Positions 24,079 to 31,480 of a stretch of DNA of 41,305 nt are shown here, piece by piece. This stretch comes from Alphaproteobacteria bacterium BRH_c36 (GTDB lineage: Bacteria; Pseudomonadota; Alphaproteobacteria; Rhizobiales; Hyphomicrobiaceae): positions 1 to 41,305 of the forward strand of contig LOEV01000142.1 in the NCBI GenBank assembly GCA_001516065.1, given 5' to 3'. Below the pieces are notes generated by a model, which saw nothing but the letters and a program-made list of their open reading frames with translations, made no database searches and was not told the DNA's origin. The translations under genes and the position numbers were made by a program. Numbering within the stretch: position 1 is the stretch's first letter; each line of letters starts with the position of its first letter.

Positions 24079-25223
24079 GGCGCGCCGAAGGCGATGCCGG
24101 TCAAGGTCTGGTTCAAGTGCATCGCGTTATACTGCTCGCCATAGGTATGGAAGCCGACGACGTTGTGGCGCCTGTAGATCTGTTCCATGCGGCTGCCCAT
24201 CTGGCGATTTTCCGCATCGAGGCGGCGCAGGATGCAGTCGAAGCCGAGAATCATCTGCGTGCCTGAGAGGATCTTGTCAACTTCGCTCAAGGTCGCTTCG
24301 GTCGCTTCGGCCAGATCGGTCGGGCGGGCGACAGTCAGCACCAGTCCGACGTCGATGGCGCAGAAAAAAGAAAGGCTGCCGTCGGGGTTCATGTTGCGGA
24401 TCGAGCGGCAATAATAGTCGCTGCCGACCTTCACGACGAGGGGGTGGGAAGCAAAGCTGAAGGGGCCGAGATCTTCGGGGATAAGGCCGATGGCATTTGC
24501 GTATTCGAGCGCGGCTGGCTCGGCGTTGAATTCGTGAACGATGCGCCGTTCGGCATCGGCGGCGGTGATGACGAGCTTGATGGGGGTTGGATCGAAGTTC
24601 TGCGTCTTGAAGGCGTGAAAGGGGATCTCGGTTTCGACCAGCATCAGGACAGCGGCATTATTGACGGTGCGGCCGTTATGGACGAGGGCGGTCGCTTCAA
24701 ATCTCAAGTCGTCGCCGGCGGAACCACCGATCATCTGAATGTCGCCGAGGGCCCAGTTCACCGCAGCAACCAGCGTTTCCTCGTGATTAGAAAGCCCGTC
24801 CGTCAACAGCAAGGCGAATTTGTTCGACGCGTTGCATTGATCGATAAACTGCGACTTCAGGCGGCGGGCAATTTGGGAGGCATCTTCGACGCCCGTGCTG
24901 GCTGCGTTGTCGATGACCGTCGAGAAGAACCGGAAGCGCGACTGCTCGAAGGCCATGATTTGGATCGATCCGGTGCAAATCCCGTGAGGCGAGATTTCTC
25001 CGGCGCTGGTGCAGCCGCTGAACGGGGTATCTGGAAATGTCTCCGACATCGCGGCAGCCACTTCCGTGGGCGCAAACCGGGGTGAAAAAAAGACGATAAG
25101 TTGGGCGAGTTCGGCTGCAGGAAGATTTGCGCGAAGTTCCGCTACAGCTTGCTTGGTCGTGTTGGCGCGGCTGGTCGCGACATGGATGCCGCACTTGCCG
25201 TGCGGCCAGGATTCCCACCGCAA
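24075..25223 (-). CDS. FIST-domain sensory protein
   Basis: This 382-residue protein carries a FIST N domain (VAELRANLPAAELAQLIVFFSP, FSGCTSAGEISPHGI, LLTDGLSNHEETLVAAVNWALGDIQMIGGSAGDD) and a FIST C domain (about 225-365, with VHEFNAEPAALEYANAIG and LEVDKIL-type helices). FIST domains are predicted ligand-binding modules for small molecules such as amino acids or metabolites. No signal peptide is seen, so it is probably cytoplasmic. The start is a TTG at 25223 with an ideal AAGGGAG about 9 bases upstream; no in-frame ATG or GTG would leave the domain intact. It is coupled by ATGA overlap to the hybrid kinase, so a FIST protein plus kinase pair sensing an alcohol-derived signal is the simplest reading. 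Copy C of a palindromic repeat lies 56 bases upstream. Confidence 0.9.
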   Translation of the reverse strand: MRWESWPHGKCGIHVATSRANTTKQAVAELRANLPAAELAQLIVFFSPRFAPTEVAAAMSETFPDTPFSGCTSAGEISPHGICTGSIQIMAFEQSRFRFFSTVIDNAASTGVEDASQIARRLKSQFIDQCNASNKFALLLTDGLSNHEETLVAAVNWALGDIQMIGGSAGDDLRFEATALVHNGRTVNNAAVLMLVETEIPFHAFKTQNFDPTPIKLVITAADAERRIVHEFNAEPAALEYANAIGLIPEDLGPFSFASHPLVVKVGSDYYCRSIRNMNPDGSLSFFCAIDVGLVLTVARPTDLAEATEATLSEVDKILSGTQMILGFDCILRRLDAENRQMGSRMEQIYRRHNVVGFHTYGEQYNAMHLNQTLTGIAFGAP

Positions 25224-25278
25224 GTTTTCTACTCCCTTGAGCTCGTCTTTTTATTGTTACCTGAACAACTCTCTGATT

Positions 25279-25356
25279 CTAGTGTTGCTTTGGTATCTAA
25301 CGTTTGATTAGGAGCCTCGGTGCTAGCGGGGAGTAACGTTAGATACGCAAAACTAG
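25279..25356. repeat. CTAG-bounded imperfect palindrome (family 1, copy C)
   Basis: The left end is CTAGTGT (25279-25285) and the right end AACTAG (25351-25356). The inner arms GTATCTAACGTT (25293-25304) and AACGTTAGATAC (25335-25346) are perfect reverse complements. It shares the flank CAACTCTCTGATT and the spacing with copy B. It lies between the FIST gene start and the DUF1194 gene stop. Confidence 0.8.
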
Positions 25357-25414
25357 ACTAAAGGCGAGGCTGGCACAAAGATGCCGCGTGCGCAATCGCC
25401 TTAAGAAATCAGCT

Positions 25415-26290
25415 TTAGCGGAGATCTTTTGGGAATTCAGAAAGCGCCAGGGGAGCGGGCGCGATTATCGGACGTTGGCGCACGCTGCTGATCTCGACGA
25501 CGAATTTAGAGCGCATGGCGCGGGCGAAGTCGCGATAGCCATTGGCCGGAACAATGAACGCGCCAAATCCGCCAATCACATGGTCTTCGAACCACTTATC
25601 GAGCGTTGTTCTTTGCCGCTGGCCGGGTGGCGTCAGCAGGACCAGTCCGGCGCCTGGAGCCCGGTAGGCGCCTTCGCCGACCAGCTGATCCTTGTCAACG
25701 ATGACGGGAAGGCCGTTGATGACAGCGCCTAGCCCGATCGCTTCCGTTCTGGCGGCGTCGAGCTGGTCGACCGACTCGCAGTTGTCGATGCCGTCGCCCG
25801 AAACATCAATAACGGTTTTGAGGGGTGAGTAGGGGACGTTCGGCAGGACGGTTTCGCTCAGTTTGCGCAGCATCCGCGCCATGCACGTGTACTCGCCGCT
25901 GATCCTGGGCAGCCGGCGGATGCGGGCGGCGACCATAAGGGCCTCGGCGCGCGAGCGCACGAGTGTCCAGGGCAGGAGCCGGTCCGACCCGTCGGCCCAC
26001 GCGACGAGCTGGATCACAATCGCGCCGCGCGGCCCCCCGAGTATGGCGTCGATGACGCCCTGGTCTTCCAGAGCTTGGGCGATGCCGTCCATCTGCAGGC
26101 GGAAGCGTTCGTCATTGACCGACCGACTGGTATCGACGGCAAGAATCAAGGCGGTATCGACGCGCTGATCGTCCAACTCTTGTGCGCTGGCCGGGAGTCG
26201 TGCGGCCGATACCGTCATGACAACGGCGGTTAGGATGGCGAGGAATGTCGCGGCTGCGCGATTGGCAGAGCTGTGGGAACTGTCGGTCAT
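25415..26290 (-). CDS. DUF1194 secreted protein with vWA-like metal site
   Basis: This 291-residue protein has a signal peptide (ending near LPASAQEL) and a von Willebrand A-like core. It has a MIDAS-type site LILAVDTSRSVNDERF (DxSxS), the strands IVIQLVAWADGS, KTVIDVSGDGIDN and GAVINGLPVIVD, and GAFIVPANGYRDFARAMRSKFVVEI near the end. These are hallmarks of DUF1194, an alphaproteobacterial family of unknown function. The start is the ATG at 26290 with AGGGCAG upstream. It is isolated between repeats, with no operon partner, and its role is unknown. Confidence 0.88.
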   Translation of the reverse strand: MTDSSHSSANRAAATFLAILTAVVMTVSAARLPASAQELDDQRVDTALILAVDTSRSVNDERFRLQMDGIAQALEDQGVIDAILGGPRGAIVIQLVAWADGSDRLLPWTLVRSRAEALMVAARIRRLPRISGEYTCMARMLRKLSETVLPNVPYSPLKTVIDVSGDGIDNCESVDQLDAARTEAIGLGAVINGLPVIVDKDQLVGEGAYRAPGAGLVLLTPPGQRQRTTLDKWFEDHVIGGFGAFIVPANGYRDFARAMRSKFVVEISSVRQRPIIAPAPLALSEFPKDLR

Positions 26291-26677
26291 CTGCCCTGTC
26301 CTTCGGATCGAATGGTGTCAGGTGGAGGGAGGGCTGCTATCCAAAGGATGCGTCGGCGCGACCAGCAGCGGTCGAGGAAACTATAGCGTTCGAAGAGGAG
26401 TTGTCACGCTGACAATTTGCAGGAAAGCCGGATTTGGATGCTCGCCTCTACCCTACTCTCAAAGAGAAGGAGGGGATCAGGTCGGGTGGGGCTTCGATAT
26501 TGCGGCCCGGAAACACGAAACGGCGGGGCGGTCATTTAGACCCACACTTGCCTTGGTCAACACAAGCTTGCGCAGAGTTGACCGAACAAACCACTCCAAC
26601 ACTGCGCAAGCTTGTGTTGGGCTGCGTGTGGGATGGGCTCCCGCCGGTTTTTTACGAAGTCCGGCGATCGGGTGGGA
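26291..26677. other. Intergenic gap with a large inverted repeat
   Basis: No credible gene lies between the DUF1194 start and the stop of the first cysteine-rich gene. The notable structure is an 18-bp perfect inverted repeat at 26558-26619 (listed separately). The DUF1194 promoter should lie near 26300-26420, where GAAACTATAGCGTT (from about 26377) is the most AT-rich part. Confidence 0.55.
26558..26619. repeat. Perfect 18-bp inverted repeat
   Basis: CAACACAAGCTTGCGCAG (26558-26575) and CTGCGCAAGCTTGTGTTG (26602-26619) are exact reverse complements around a 26-base spacer. Weaker outer arms CCCACAC (26541-26547) and GTGTGGG (26626-26632) extend it to about 92 bases. It is 58 bases beyond the stop of the cysteine-rich gene at 26678, so it could be that gene's 3' hairpin, though no T-run follows. 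The centre of each arm is itself palindromic (CAAGCTTG). Confidence 0.85.
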
Positions 26678-26959
26678 TCAGCGGCCCAGCGAAGCGGCGC
26701 GACGGCTGACTTCGGACTGCGAAACCATGCCGGCCTTGACGAGGGCGCCGACGCAGCCTTTCGAAAGCTTCGAGCCATTGGCGCGCATGCACTGCTTGAC
26801 GCCGGCGCTGCCGGGAGCGTGACCCGAACAGTAGGAGAGGTAGTCGCCCATGCAGGCGTACTTGACGGCGTTGGAGACCGCGAAAGCATTCGTGGAGGCG
26901 CCGGCAACGATTGCGACGGTGAGGGCGGTGGCGAAAAGCTTCTTGAAGGTGCTGGTCAT
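26678..26959 (-). CDS. Small secreted cysteine-rich protein (copy 1)
   Basis: This is a 93-residue protein: signal peptide (1-27, ending STNAFAVS), then a compact domain with VKYACMGDYLSYCSGHAPGS and VKQCMRANGSKLSKGC, four cysteines in a C-x7-C-x12-C-x11-C spacing, closing with GMVSQSEVSRRAASLGR. The cysteine pattern resembles one unit of the GLG1/cysteine-rich repeat (Cys_rich_FGFR) family. It is a paralogue of the gene at 27267-27536, with near-identical C-terminal halves. GGAG precedes the ATG. Two disulfides in the periplasm are likely; the function is unknown. Confidence 0.85.
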   Translation of the reverse strand: MTSTFKKLFATALTVAIVAGASTNAFAVSNAVKYACMGDYLSYCSGHAPGSAGVKQCMRANGSKLSKGCVGALVKAGMVSQSEVSRRAASLGR

Positions 26960-27156
26960 TGTCTTGTCTCCTACCGGATTGGGCTGGGTTGGCGTTGGCT
27001 GCCGTCATCTGTTGAGACGAATATGCGGCAGCGGCTGCCGCGGCGCTGTTCCGGGTGGGACAAGGAGCGGATTTTCTCGGAAAAAAGTTCAACTTTATGT
27101 AAAATATAGCATTTTCAGTTATTTAGATTGTGCTGAAAGGTTTGGATTGGACGCGA

Positions 27157-27188
27157 AACCCGCACGATTGGAGCTGATCGTGCGGGTT
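27157..27188. repeat. Perfect 12-bp hairpin
   Basis: AACCCGCACGAT (27157-27168), an 8-base loop and ATCGTGCGGGTT (27177-27188). It could end transcripts of copy 2 of the cysteine-rich gene or precede copy 1. On the minus strand it is followed by TCGCG rather than a T-run. Confidence 0.7.
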
Positions 27189-27220
27189 GCCGTGCAGTTT
27201 GCTTAGTGGCGGCAGGAAAC

Positions 27221-27241
27221 GGCGGATCGAGATGATCCGCC
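27221..27241 (-). terminator. Hairpin just after cysteine-rich copy 2
   Basis: GGCGGATC (27221-27228), a 5-base loop and GATCCGCC (27234-27241). It is 26 bases downstream of the stop at 27267 and followed on the minus strand by GTTTCC. It is short and the T-run is poor, so termination is plausible but not certain. Confidence 0.5.
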
Positions 27242-27266
27242 GCTTTCCAGAGAAGGTGGTAAACGA

Positions 27267-27536
27267 TCAGCGGCCCAGCTTGGCTGCGCGACGGCTGACT
27301 TCCGACTGGGAGACCATGCCAGCGTTGATCAGCGCGCCAACGCAGCGCTTGGAAAGTTTCGAACCGTTGGCGCGAAAGCAGGTGCGGACACCGGGGCTGC
27401 CGGGGGAATGAGCCGAGCAGTAGGAAAGATAGTCGCCGATGCAGGCCATTTTCACCGCGCGACTGACGGCGGAGGCCTGGGTTGCGGTGGCTGCGAGGAC
27501 TGCGAAGGTGATGGCTGCGATGATGGTGGTGTGCAT
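27267..27536 (-). CDS. Small secreted cysteine-rich protein (copy 2)
   Basis: This 89-residue paralogue of copy 1 has a signal peptide ending near ATQASAVS, then VKMACIGDYLSYCSAHSPGS, VRTCFRANGSKLSKRC and GMVSQSEVSRRAAKLGR. The four cysteines and the C-terminal tail match copy 1; the signal peptides differ. I chose the ATG at 27536 because GGGAGCAG precedes it and it begins the signal peptide; an in-frame start at 27677 would add about 47 non-signal residues. The two genes are separated by 307 bases with their own hairpins, so each is probably transcribed alone. They arose by duplication. Confidence 0.85.
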   Translation of the reverse strand: MHTTIIAAITFAVLAATATQASAVSRAVKMACIGDYLSYCSAHSPGSPGVRTCFRANGSKLSKRCVGALINAGMVSQSEVSRRAAKLGR

Positions 27537-27878
27537 TGGACTGCTCCCGGTACGCTTTGAGTTTAGTTGGCGGCGAGTCTGTCGCCGACCTTCCTGGGCC
27601 AACACTTCCTTAAGTTGTGTCGGGCTGATGAACTCACTGTGCGGGACAGGATAGGACGCCGCTGTAACAGGGGGCACAGAGCGTTGAGATTCTTAATTAT
27701 TTTTCTAAGTCCGACTCCCGGTCTCCGGCTTCTCCTGGCGATATTCAGCCGAGATCGGTTAGCGGTTCGTTAAGCATGACTCCCTGCTAGCAAAAAGAAA
27801 AGCAGCGGACCGGAGGGGGGATCCGATCCGCTGCGGTTGGCGCAAGATGGGGTGGGGGAGCGCCAATAAACTGTAAAC
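27537..27878. other. Intergenic gap with promoter of cysteine-rich copy 2 and a terminator
   Basis: No gene seen. The AT-rich stretch GATTCTTAATTATTTTTCTAA (about 27690-27709) is likely part of the promoter of the minus-strand gene at 27267-27536. The right part holds the terminator of the sulfite-reductase operon (listed separately). Confidence 0.55.
27792..27834 (-). terminator. Rho-independent terminator of the sulfite-assimilation operon
   Basis: Read on the minus strand: GCAGCGGA, a loop rich in C/T, TCCGCTGC, then TTTTCTTTTT. The arms are at 27827-27834 and 27802-27809, extended by partial pairing inside. It starts 45 bases beyond the DUF934 stop and is a strong call. Confidence 0.9.
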
Positions 27879-28322
27879 TCACGCCGCCTTTTCGAGTTCC
27901 CGAGAATTTTGATTTTTTTTCAGCGCGGCCTCACGGCGCAGCGTAAGCGGGTTGCGCGCGGCGGTCTGATAGGCGCGCCAACAGCTTTTTAGCGATTTCT
28001 TCCACTGCGGCAGACGGGCGGAATCGCTCAGTTCAACGGCGTCGAAACCGCAGCGCAAAAGGTGCAGCGCCTGATCGGGAATGGTGTGCCCAGTCGCGAG
28101 GATTTCACCGCTGAAATCGTGTTCGCTCCGCAATAGGCGGGCGATTGAAAAACCACGGCCGTCATTGAACCTAGCGAACGGGATCGCTATCGAGAGGCCG
28201 CTTTCGCGTGCCACCGCGACGGCTGAGGCACGCTCCTCGCGCGTTGCCGTGACGGTCAACGCGATGATGCCGCCCAACGGGGTGCCGGCGAGTGAAGCAG
28301 ATTTCAAGTCAACGCGTGCCAT
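27879..28322 (-). CDS. DUF934 protein of the sulfite-reductase operon
   Basis: This is a 147-residue soluble protein. It contains the DUF934 signature IPFARFNDGRGFSIARLLR, EILATGHTIPDQALHLLRCGFDAVEL and a C-terminal WKKSLKSCWRAYQTAARNP. Proteins of this family are found almost always after cysI-type sulfite reductases in alphaproteobacteria and are sometimes labelled putative oxidoreductase; the role is not established. The start at 28322 overlaps the reductase stop by 14 bases. It is the last gene of a five-gene operon ending in a strong terminator. Confidence 0.9.
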   Translation of the reverse strand: MARVDLKSASLAGTPLGGIIALTVTATREERASAVAVARESGLSIAIPFARFNDGRGFSIARLLRSEHDFSGEILATGHTIPDQALHLLRCGFDAVELSDSARLPQWKKSLKSCWRAYQTAARNPLTLRREAALKKNQNSRELEKAA

Positions 28323-29964
28323 AGAGAGCCTCCTTGAAGGGATTGGCGCCAACGCGGGCATAGGTTTCGAGGAAGCTTTCACCGCCGGTGCGCCGGTCGA
28401 GATATGTGTCGACGATGTTTTCAATTGCCGCAGGAAGTTCTTCCGCCGGAAAGCTCGGGCCGAGGATGGCGCCGACGGACGCGTCGTCGGCAGCCGATCC
28501 GCCCAACGTGATCTGATAGTGCTCGGTGCCCTTCTTATCGACGCCGAGAATGCCGATGTGGCCAGCGTGGTGATGTCCGCAGGCGTTGATGCAACCGGAG
28601 ATGTTAAGGCGCAATTCGCCGATGTTCTCGGCCCGCTCTGGATCGGCGAAACGTTCGGTGATCGCCTGCGCGATGGGGATCGAGCGGGCGTTGGCGAGGC
28701 TGCAGTAGTCAAGGCCGGGGCAAGCGATGATGTCGGTGATGAGGTCGGTGTTGCCGCCCGCGAGACCGGCTGATTTCAAGTCTTCGTAGAGGTCGATCAA
28801 GTCGGCGCGGGCGACGTGCGGCAGGACCAGGTTCTGCGTGTAGGTGACGCGGACTTCGCTGCGGCTGTAGCGGTCGGCGGCATCGGCGACGCTTTCCATC
28901 TCATCGGCGGTTGCGTCTCCCGGTGGGCGGCCCGGCTCCTTGAAGGCGATCGAGACGATGGCGTGGTCGGGATTCTTGTGTGCGACGACGTTGCGGCGGA
29001 CCCAGCGGTCGAAAGCTGCGTCCTCGCTGCGGGCTTTGGCAAACGCGGCGGCGTCGAGCGGGCGGGCGGCGAGATCGGGGGCGACGAAGTGGGCGCGGAT
29101 GCGGTCGATCTCTTCGGCGGGAAGGTCAGCGCCTTCCGCGCGGATGCGCTGCCACTCTTCTTCGACCTGACGGCGGTACTCGCCGACGCCGATGGCGTTG
29201 ACGAGAATCTTGATGCGGGCCTTGTAGATGTTGTCGCGCCGGCCATGCAGATTATACACGCGCAGCATTGCTTCCAGATAGGAGAGCAGATCTTCCTGGG
29301 GCAGGAAGGCTTTCATTTCCTGGGCGACGTAAGGCGTGCGACCCTGGCCGCCGCCGACGAAGATCCGGAAGCCTTTCGTGGCATTCGGCCCGCCGACGAT
29401 GCGTATCCCGATATCGTGGAAGGCGATCGCTGCGCGGTCCTGCAGCGCGCCGGTGACGGCGAATTTGAACTTGCGTGGCAGGTAGGTGAATTCGGGGTGG
29501 TTCGTCGACCATTGCCGCAGGACCTCCGCCCAGATGCGTGGATCTTCGATCTCGTCGGCGGCGGCGCCTGCGCATGGGTCGGAGGTAACGTTGCGGATGC
29601 AGTTGCCGCTCGTCTGGATGGCATGCATGTCGACTTCGGCGAGTGCTTCGAGGATGTCTGGAACGTCGATGAGCTTGATCCAGTTGAACTGGATGTTCTG
29701 GCGCGTCGTCCAGTGACCGAAGCCCTTGTCCCAACGGCGTGCGATATAGCCGAGCTGGCGCAGCTGGCGGCTAGTCATGGCGCCATAGGGGACGGCAATG
29801 CGGAGCATGTAGGCGTGGAGCTGGAGGTACAGCCCGTTCATCAGGCGCAACGGCTTGAATTCGTCCTCGGTCAATTCGCCGGCAAGACGGCGCGTTACCT
29901 GAGCCCGGAATTCGCGATTGCGGTCCTGCAGGAAGGCGCGGTCGAATTCGTCGTAGCGGTACAT
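28309..29964 (-). CDS. cysI: Siroheme/4Fe-4S sulfite reductase, haemoprotein subunit
   Basis: This enzyme reduces sulfite to sulfide for cysteine synthesis. It has 551 residues, with two ferredoxin-like half domains (LRIAVPYGAMTSRQLRQLG near the start; VTYTQNLVLPHV later). Siroheme/cluster motifs are TTRQNIQFNWI, IRNVTSDPCAG, the cluster cysteines in IIACPGLDYCSLANA (C-x5-C) and LNISGCINACGHHHAGHIG (C-x3-C). The last HHH motif and the operon context (siroheme methyltransferase, DUF2849, DUF934) favour sulfite over nitrite reductase, though the two are hard to separate by eye. No flavoprotein partner cysJ is in the window; the 2Fe-2S ferredoxin encoded first in the operon is a candidate donor. 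The ATG shares one base with the DUF2849 stop (TAATG). Confidence 0.93.
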   Translation of the reverse strand: MYRYDEFDRAFLQDRNREFRAQVTRRLAGELTEDEFKPLRLMNGLYLQLHAYMLRIAVPYGAMTSRQLRQLGYIARRWDKGFGHWTTRQNIQFNWIKLIDVPDILEALAEVDMHAIQTSGNCIRNVTSDPCAGAAADEIEDPRIWAEVLRQWSTNHPEFTYLPRKFKFAVTGALQDRAAIAFHDIGIRIVGGPNATKGFRIFVGGGQGRTPYVAQEMKAFLPQEDLLSYLEAMLRVYNLHGRRDNIYKARIKILVNAIGVGEYRRQVEEEWQRIRAEGADLPAEEIDRIRAHFVAPDLAARPLDAAAFAKARSEDAAFDRWVRRNVVAHKNPDHAIVSIAFKEPGRPPGDATADEMESVADAADRYSRSEVRVTYTQNLVLPHVARADLIDLYEDLKSAGLAGGNTDLITDIIACPGLDYCSLANARSIPIAQAITERFADPERAENIGELRLNISGCINACGHHHAGHIGILGVDKKGTEHYQITLGGSAADDASVGAILGPSFPAEELPAAIENIVDTYLDRRTGGESFLETYARVGANPFKEALYGTR

Positions 29965-30257
29965 TAGCGAATCTCAATTTCGGTGAGGTCTTTGAAGGTC
30001 TGGCGGTGCGCAGCGCGGATTTTCTCTCGAACTGATTTCGGCATCGGCTTGCCGCTCGAGAGATCCACGTCCATGGCGTAGACGCCGACGACGTGACATG
30101 CCGCAACTGCCGCCGCGGCAATCTTCTCCAACGCCTCGAGGTCGTGTCGGGAATCGACGACGCGGGCAGCAGCGAGGTCGCTGGTCCAGTCCCCGGTGTG
30201 ACCGAGATAGACAACTATGCCGTCTTCAAGACGGTTGGCGGTGATGACGTTACGCAT
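29964..30257 (-). CDS. DUF2849 protein
   Basis: This is a 97-residue soluble protein beginning MRNVITANRLEDGIVVYLG, with WTSDLAAARVV and a central Ala-rich helix, the pattern of DUF2849. The family is a fixed companion of sulfite reductase genes in alphaproteobacteria and has no known activity. It overlaps the methyltransferase stop by 8 bases and the reductase start by 1 base, so its translation is tightly coupled and probably stoichiometric with the reductase. Confidence 0.9.
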   Translation of the reverse strand: MRNVITANRLEDGIVVYLGHTGDWTSDLAAARVVDSRHDLEALEKIAAAAVAACHVVGVYAMDVDLSSGKPMPKSVREKIRAAHRQTFKDLTEIEIR

Positions 30258-31107
30258 AGGCCAGCTCCCGTGCGCGGTATTCGGTGACGGCTCGTTGAAC
30301 CACGTCTAGCTGGCCTGCCACCGGCAGGCCGGCGACGCGACCGATGAGGATAATAGCAGGGCTCTTGAGCGCCAGCGCTTCGGGGCGTTCTGCGAGGTCA
30401 CGGATGGTGGCGCGCACGCGGCGTTCGGCGCTGCGGGAAGCGTTCTCGATGGCGAGCACCGGGGTGCCTGCATCCCATCCAGCACCGATCAGCGTTGTGC
30501 CGAGTGCGTATGAGGTCTTCACCCCCATGTAGACGGCGATGGTGTGGTGGCCGTCGTTCAAGGCTTCGAGGTCGATGTGCGTGAACTCGGGCAGACCGTG
30601 TCCCGGTCCGGCGCCGGACAGGAACGTCACCGTCCTCGACAACTCGCGGTGGGTCAGCGGCACCTGCGTCGAGGCGGCGGCGGCAATGGCAGCGGTGATG
30701 CCGGGGATTACCTCGACGCCAAGGCCGGCATCGCGAAGGGCTGCGAGTTCCTCGCCGCCGCGGCCGAATACGAAGGGATCGCCGCCTTTCAAGCGGACAA
30801 TTGTCCTGCCGCCGAAGGCATGGGCCAGGATCAATTCGTGGATGTCGCGTTGCTTCCAGCTCGGCCGGCAGCCGCGCTTGCCGACATGGATGCGGCGCAC
30901 GCGGGGAAGGGCGAGTTCGAGGACGTCCGATTCGACGAGTTCGTCATAAAGAATGACGTCGGCGGTCTGGATGGCGCGCAGGGCCTTCAGCGTGAGCAGT
31001 TCTGGATCGCCTGGACCCGCACCGACGAGGATCACGCGGGCGGGGGGCGTCGCGAAGGGAGGACGGTCGACTTCCAGCTCATCAAGAAAGACGGTTTTGT
31101 TTGTCAT
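30250..31107 (-). CDS. cysG: Uroporphyrinogen-III C-methyltransferase (siroheme synthesis)
   Basis: This enzyme transfers two methyl groups from S-adenosylmethionine to uroporphyrinogen III, making precorrin-2 for siroheme. It has 285 residues with motifs RVILVGAGPGDPELLTLKALRAI, VILYDELV, GKRGCRPSWKQ, RTIVRLKGGDPFVFGRGGEE, VIPGITAAIAAAAS and TIAVYMGVKT. It has no N-terminal dehydrogenase/chelatase domain, so it corresponds only to the CysG C-terminal half (SUMT/CobA). The ATG at 31107 lies 4 bases after the ferredoxin stop; an in-frame start at 31155 would overlap the ferredoxin gene. It supplies the cofactor for the reductase two genes downstream. Confidence 0.93.
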   Translation of the reverse strand: MTNKTVFLDELEVDRPPFATPPARVILVGAGPGDPELLTLKALRAIQTADVILYDELVESDVLELALPRVRRIHVGKRGCRPSWKQRDIHELILAHAFGGRTIVRLKGGDPFVFGRGGEELAALRDAGLGVEVIPGITAAIAAAASTQVPLTHRELSRTVTFLSGAGPGHGLPEFTHIDLEALNDGHHTIAVYMGVKTSYALGTTLIGAGWDAGTPVLAIENASRSAERRVRATIRDLAERPEALALKSPAIILIGRVAGLPVAGQLDVVQRAVTEYRARELAYA

Positions 31108-31111
31108 GAGG

Positions 31112-31480
31112 TCAGCTCGCGGCTTGGAGTTCGGTGCGGGTGTCGTTGCCGGCAACCAGGATCGAGTCGGCTTCGAGCCGGACCACGAGGCCGTCGATCG
31201 CGCAGTCGGTCAAAAGTTGGCACGACAGGCGCGAGGAGTCGTCGGCGCCGGGAATCTCGTCGAGCTTGTCCATCTCTTCGTCGCGGGCGGGAATGACCCG
31301 TTGCGTCCAATCCTCGGGCAAGCGAACATGGCAGGTGGCGCAGGCACAGGCGCCGCCGCATTCGGCTTTGATCGGCAGGCCGTAGTCGCGGATTACCTCC
31401 ATGACGCGGTAGCCCTCGGGGGCTTCGAGCGTGTGGCGCGTGCCGTCGGGCAATTCGACGTGAATTTCGATGGTGGTCAT
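31112..31480 (-). CDS. 2Fe-2S ferredoxin (adrenodoxin type)
   Basis: This is a 122-residue electron carrier. Cluster cysteines are C41, C47, C50 (in AECGGACACATCHVRLP) and C87 (SRLSCQL), in the C-x5-C-x2-C...C pattern of vertebrate/bacterial adrenodoxin-type ferredoxins. Typical motifs MDKLDEIP and SCQLL are present, and a C-terminal extension of about 20 residues follows. As first gene of the sulfite-assimilation operon it is a good candidate to donate electrons to the reductase in place of CysJ. That link is positional inference; such ferredoxins also serve Fe-S assembly or P450 systems. Confidence 0.92.
   Translation of the reverse strand: MTTIEIHVELPDGTRHTLEAPEGYRVMEVIRDYGLPIKAECGGACACATCHVRLPEDWTQRVIPARDEEMDKLDEIPGADDSSRLSCQLLTDCAIDGLVVRLEADSILVAGNDTRTELQAAS

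Larger units (their letters stand above)
26960..27266. promoter_or_regulatory. Gap between cysteine-rich paralogues: AT-rich promoter and two hairpins
   Basis: About 307 bases without a gene. Around 27070-27130 the DNA is markedly AT-rich for this genome (TTTATGTAAAATATAGCATT), a probable promoter for copy 1. Two hairpins lie on the side next to copy 2: AACCCGCACGAT / ATCGTGCGGGTT (27157-27188) and GGCGGATC / GATCCGCC (27221-27241). The second lies 26 bases after the copy 2 stop. Confidence 0.6.

Noticed and set aside
26217-26822. Plus-strand frames across the gap and the first cysteine-rich gene
   Set aside because: They are antisense to signal-peptide and cysteine-rich coding sequence and lack a start signal.
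28309-29964. Assimilatory nitrite reductase
   Set aside because: Motifs are shared, but the companions (siroheme methyltransferase, DUF2849, DUF934) are those of sulfite reduction and no nitrate genes are present. Not fully excluded.
28816-29967. A 383-residue plus-strand frame
   Set aside because: It is antisense to the clearly recognised sulfite reductase; a product of high GC.
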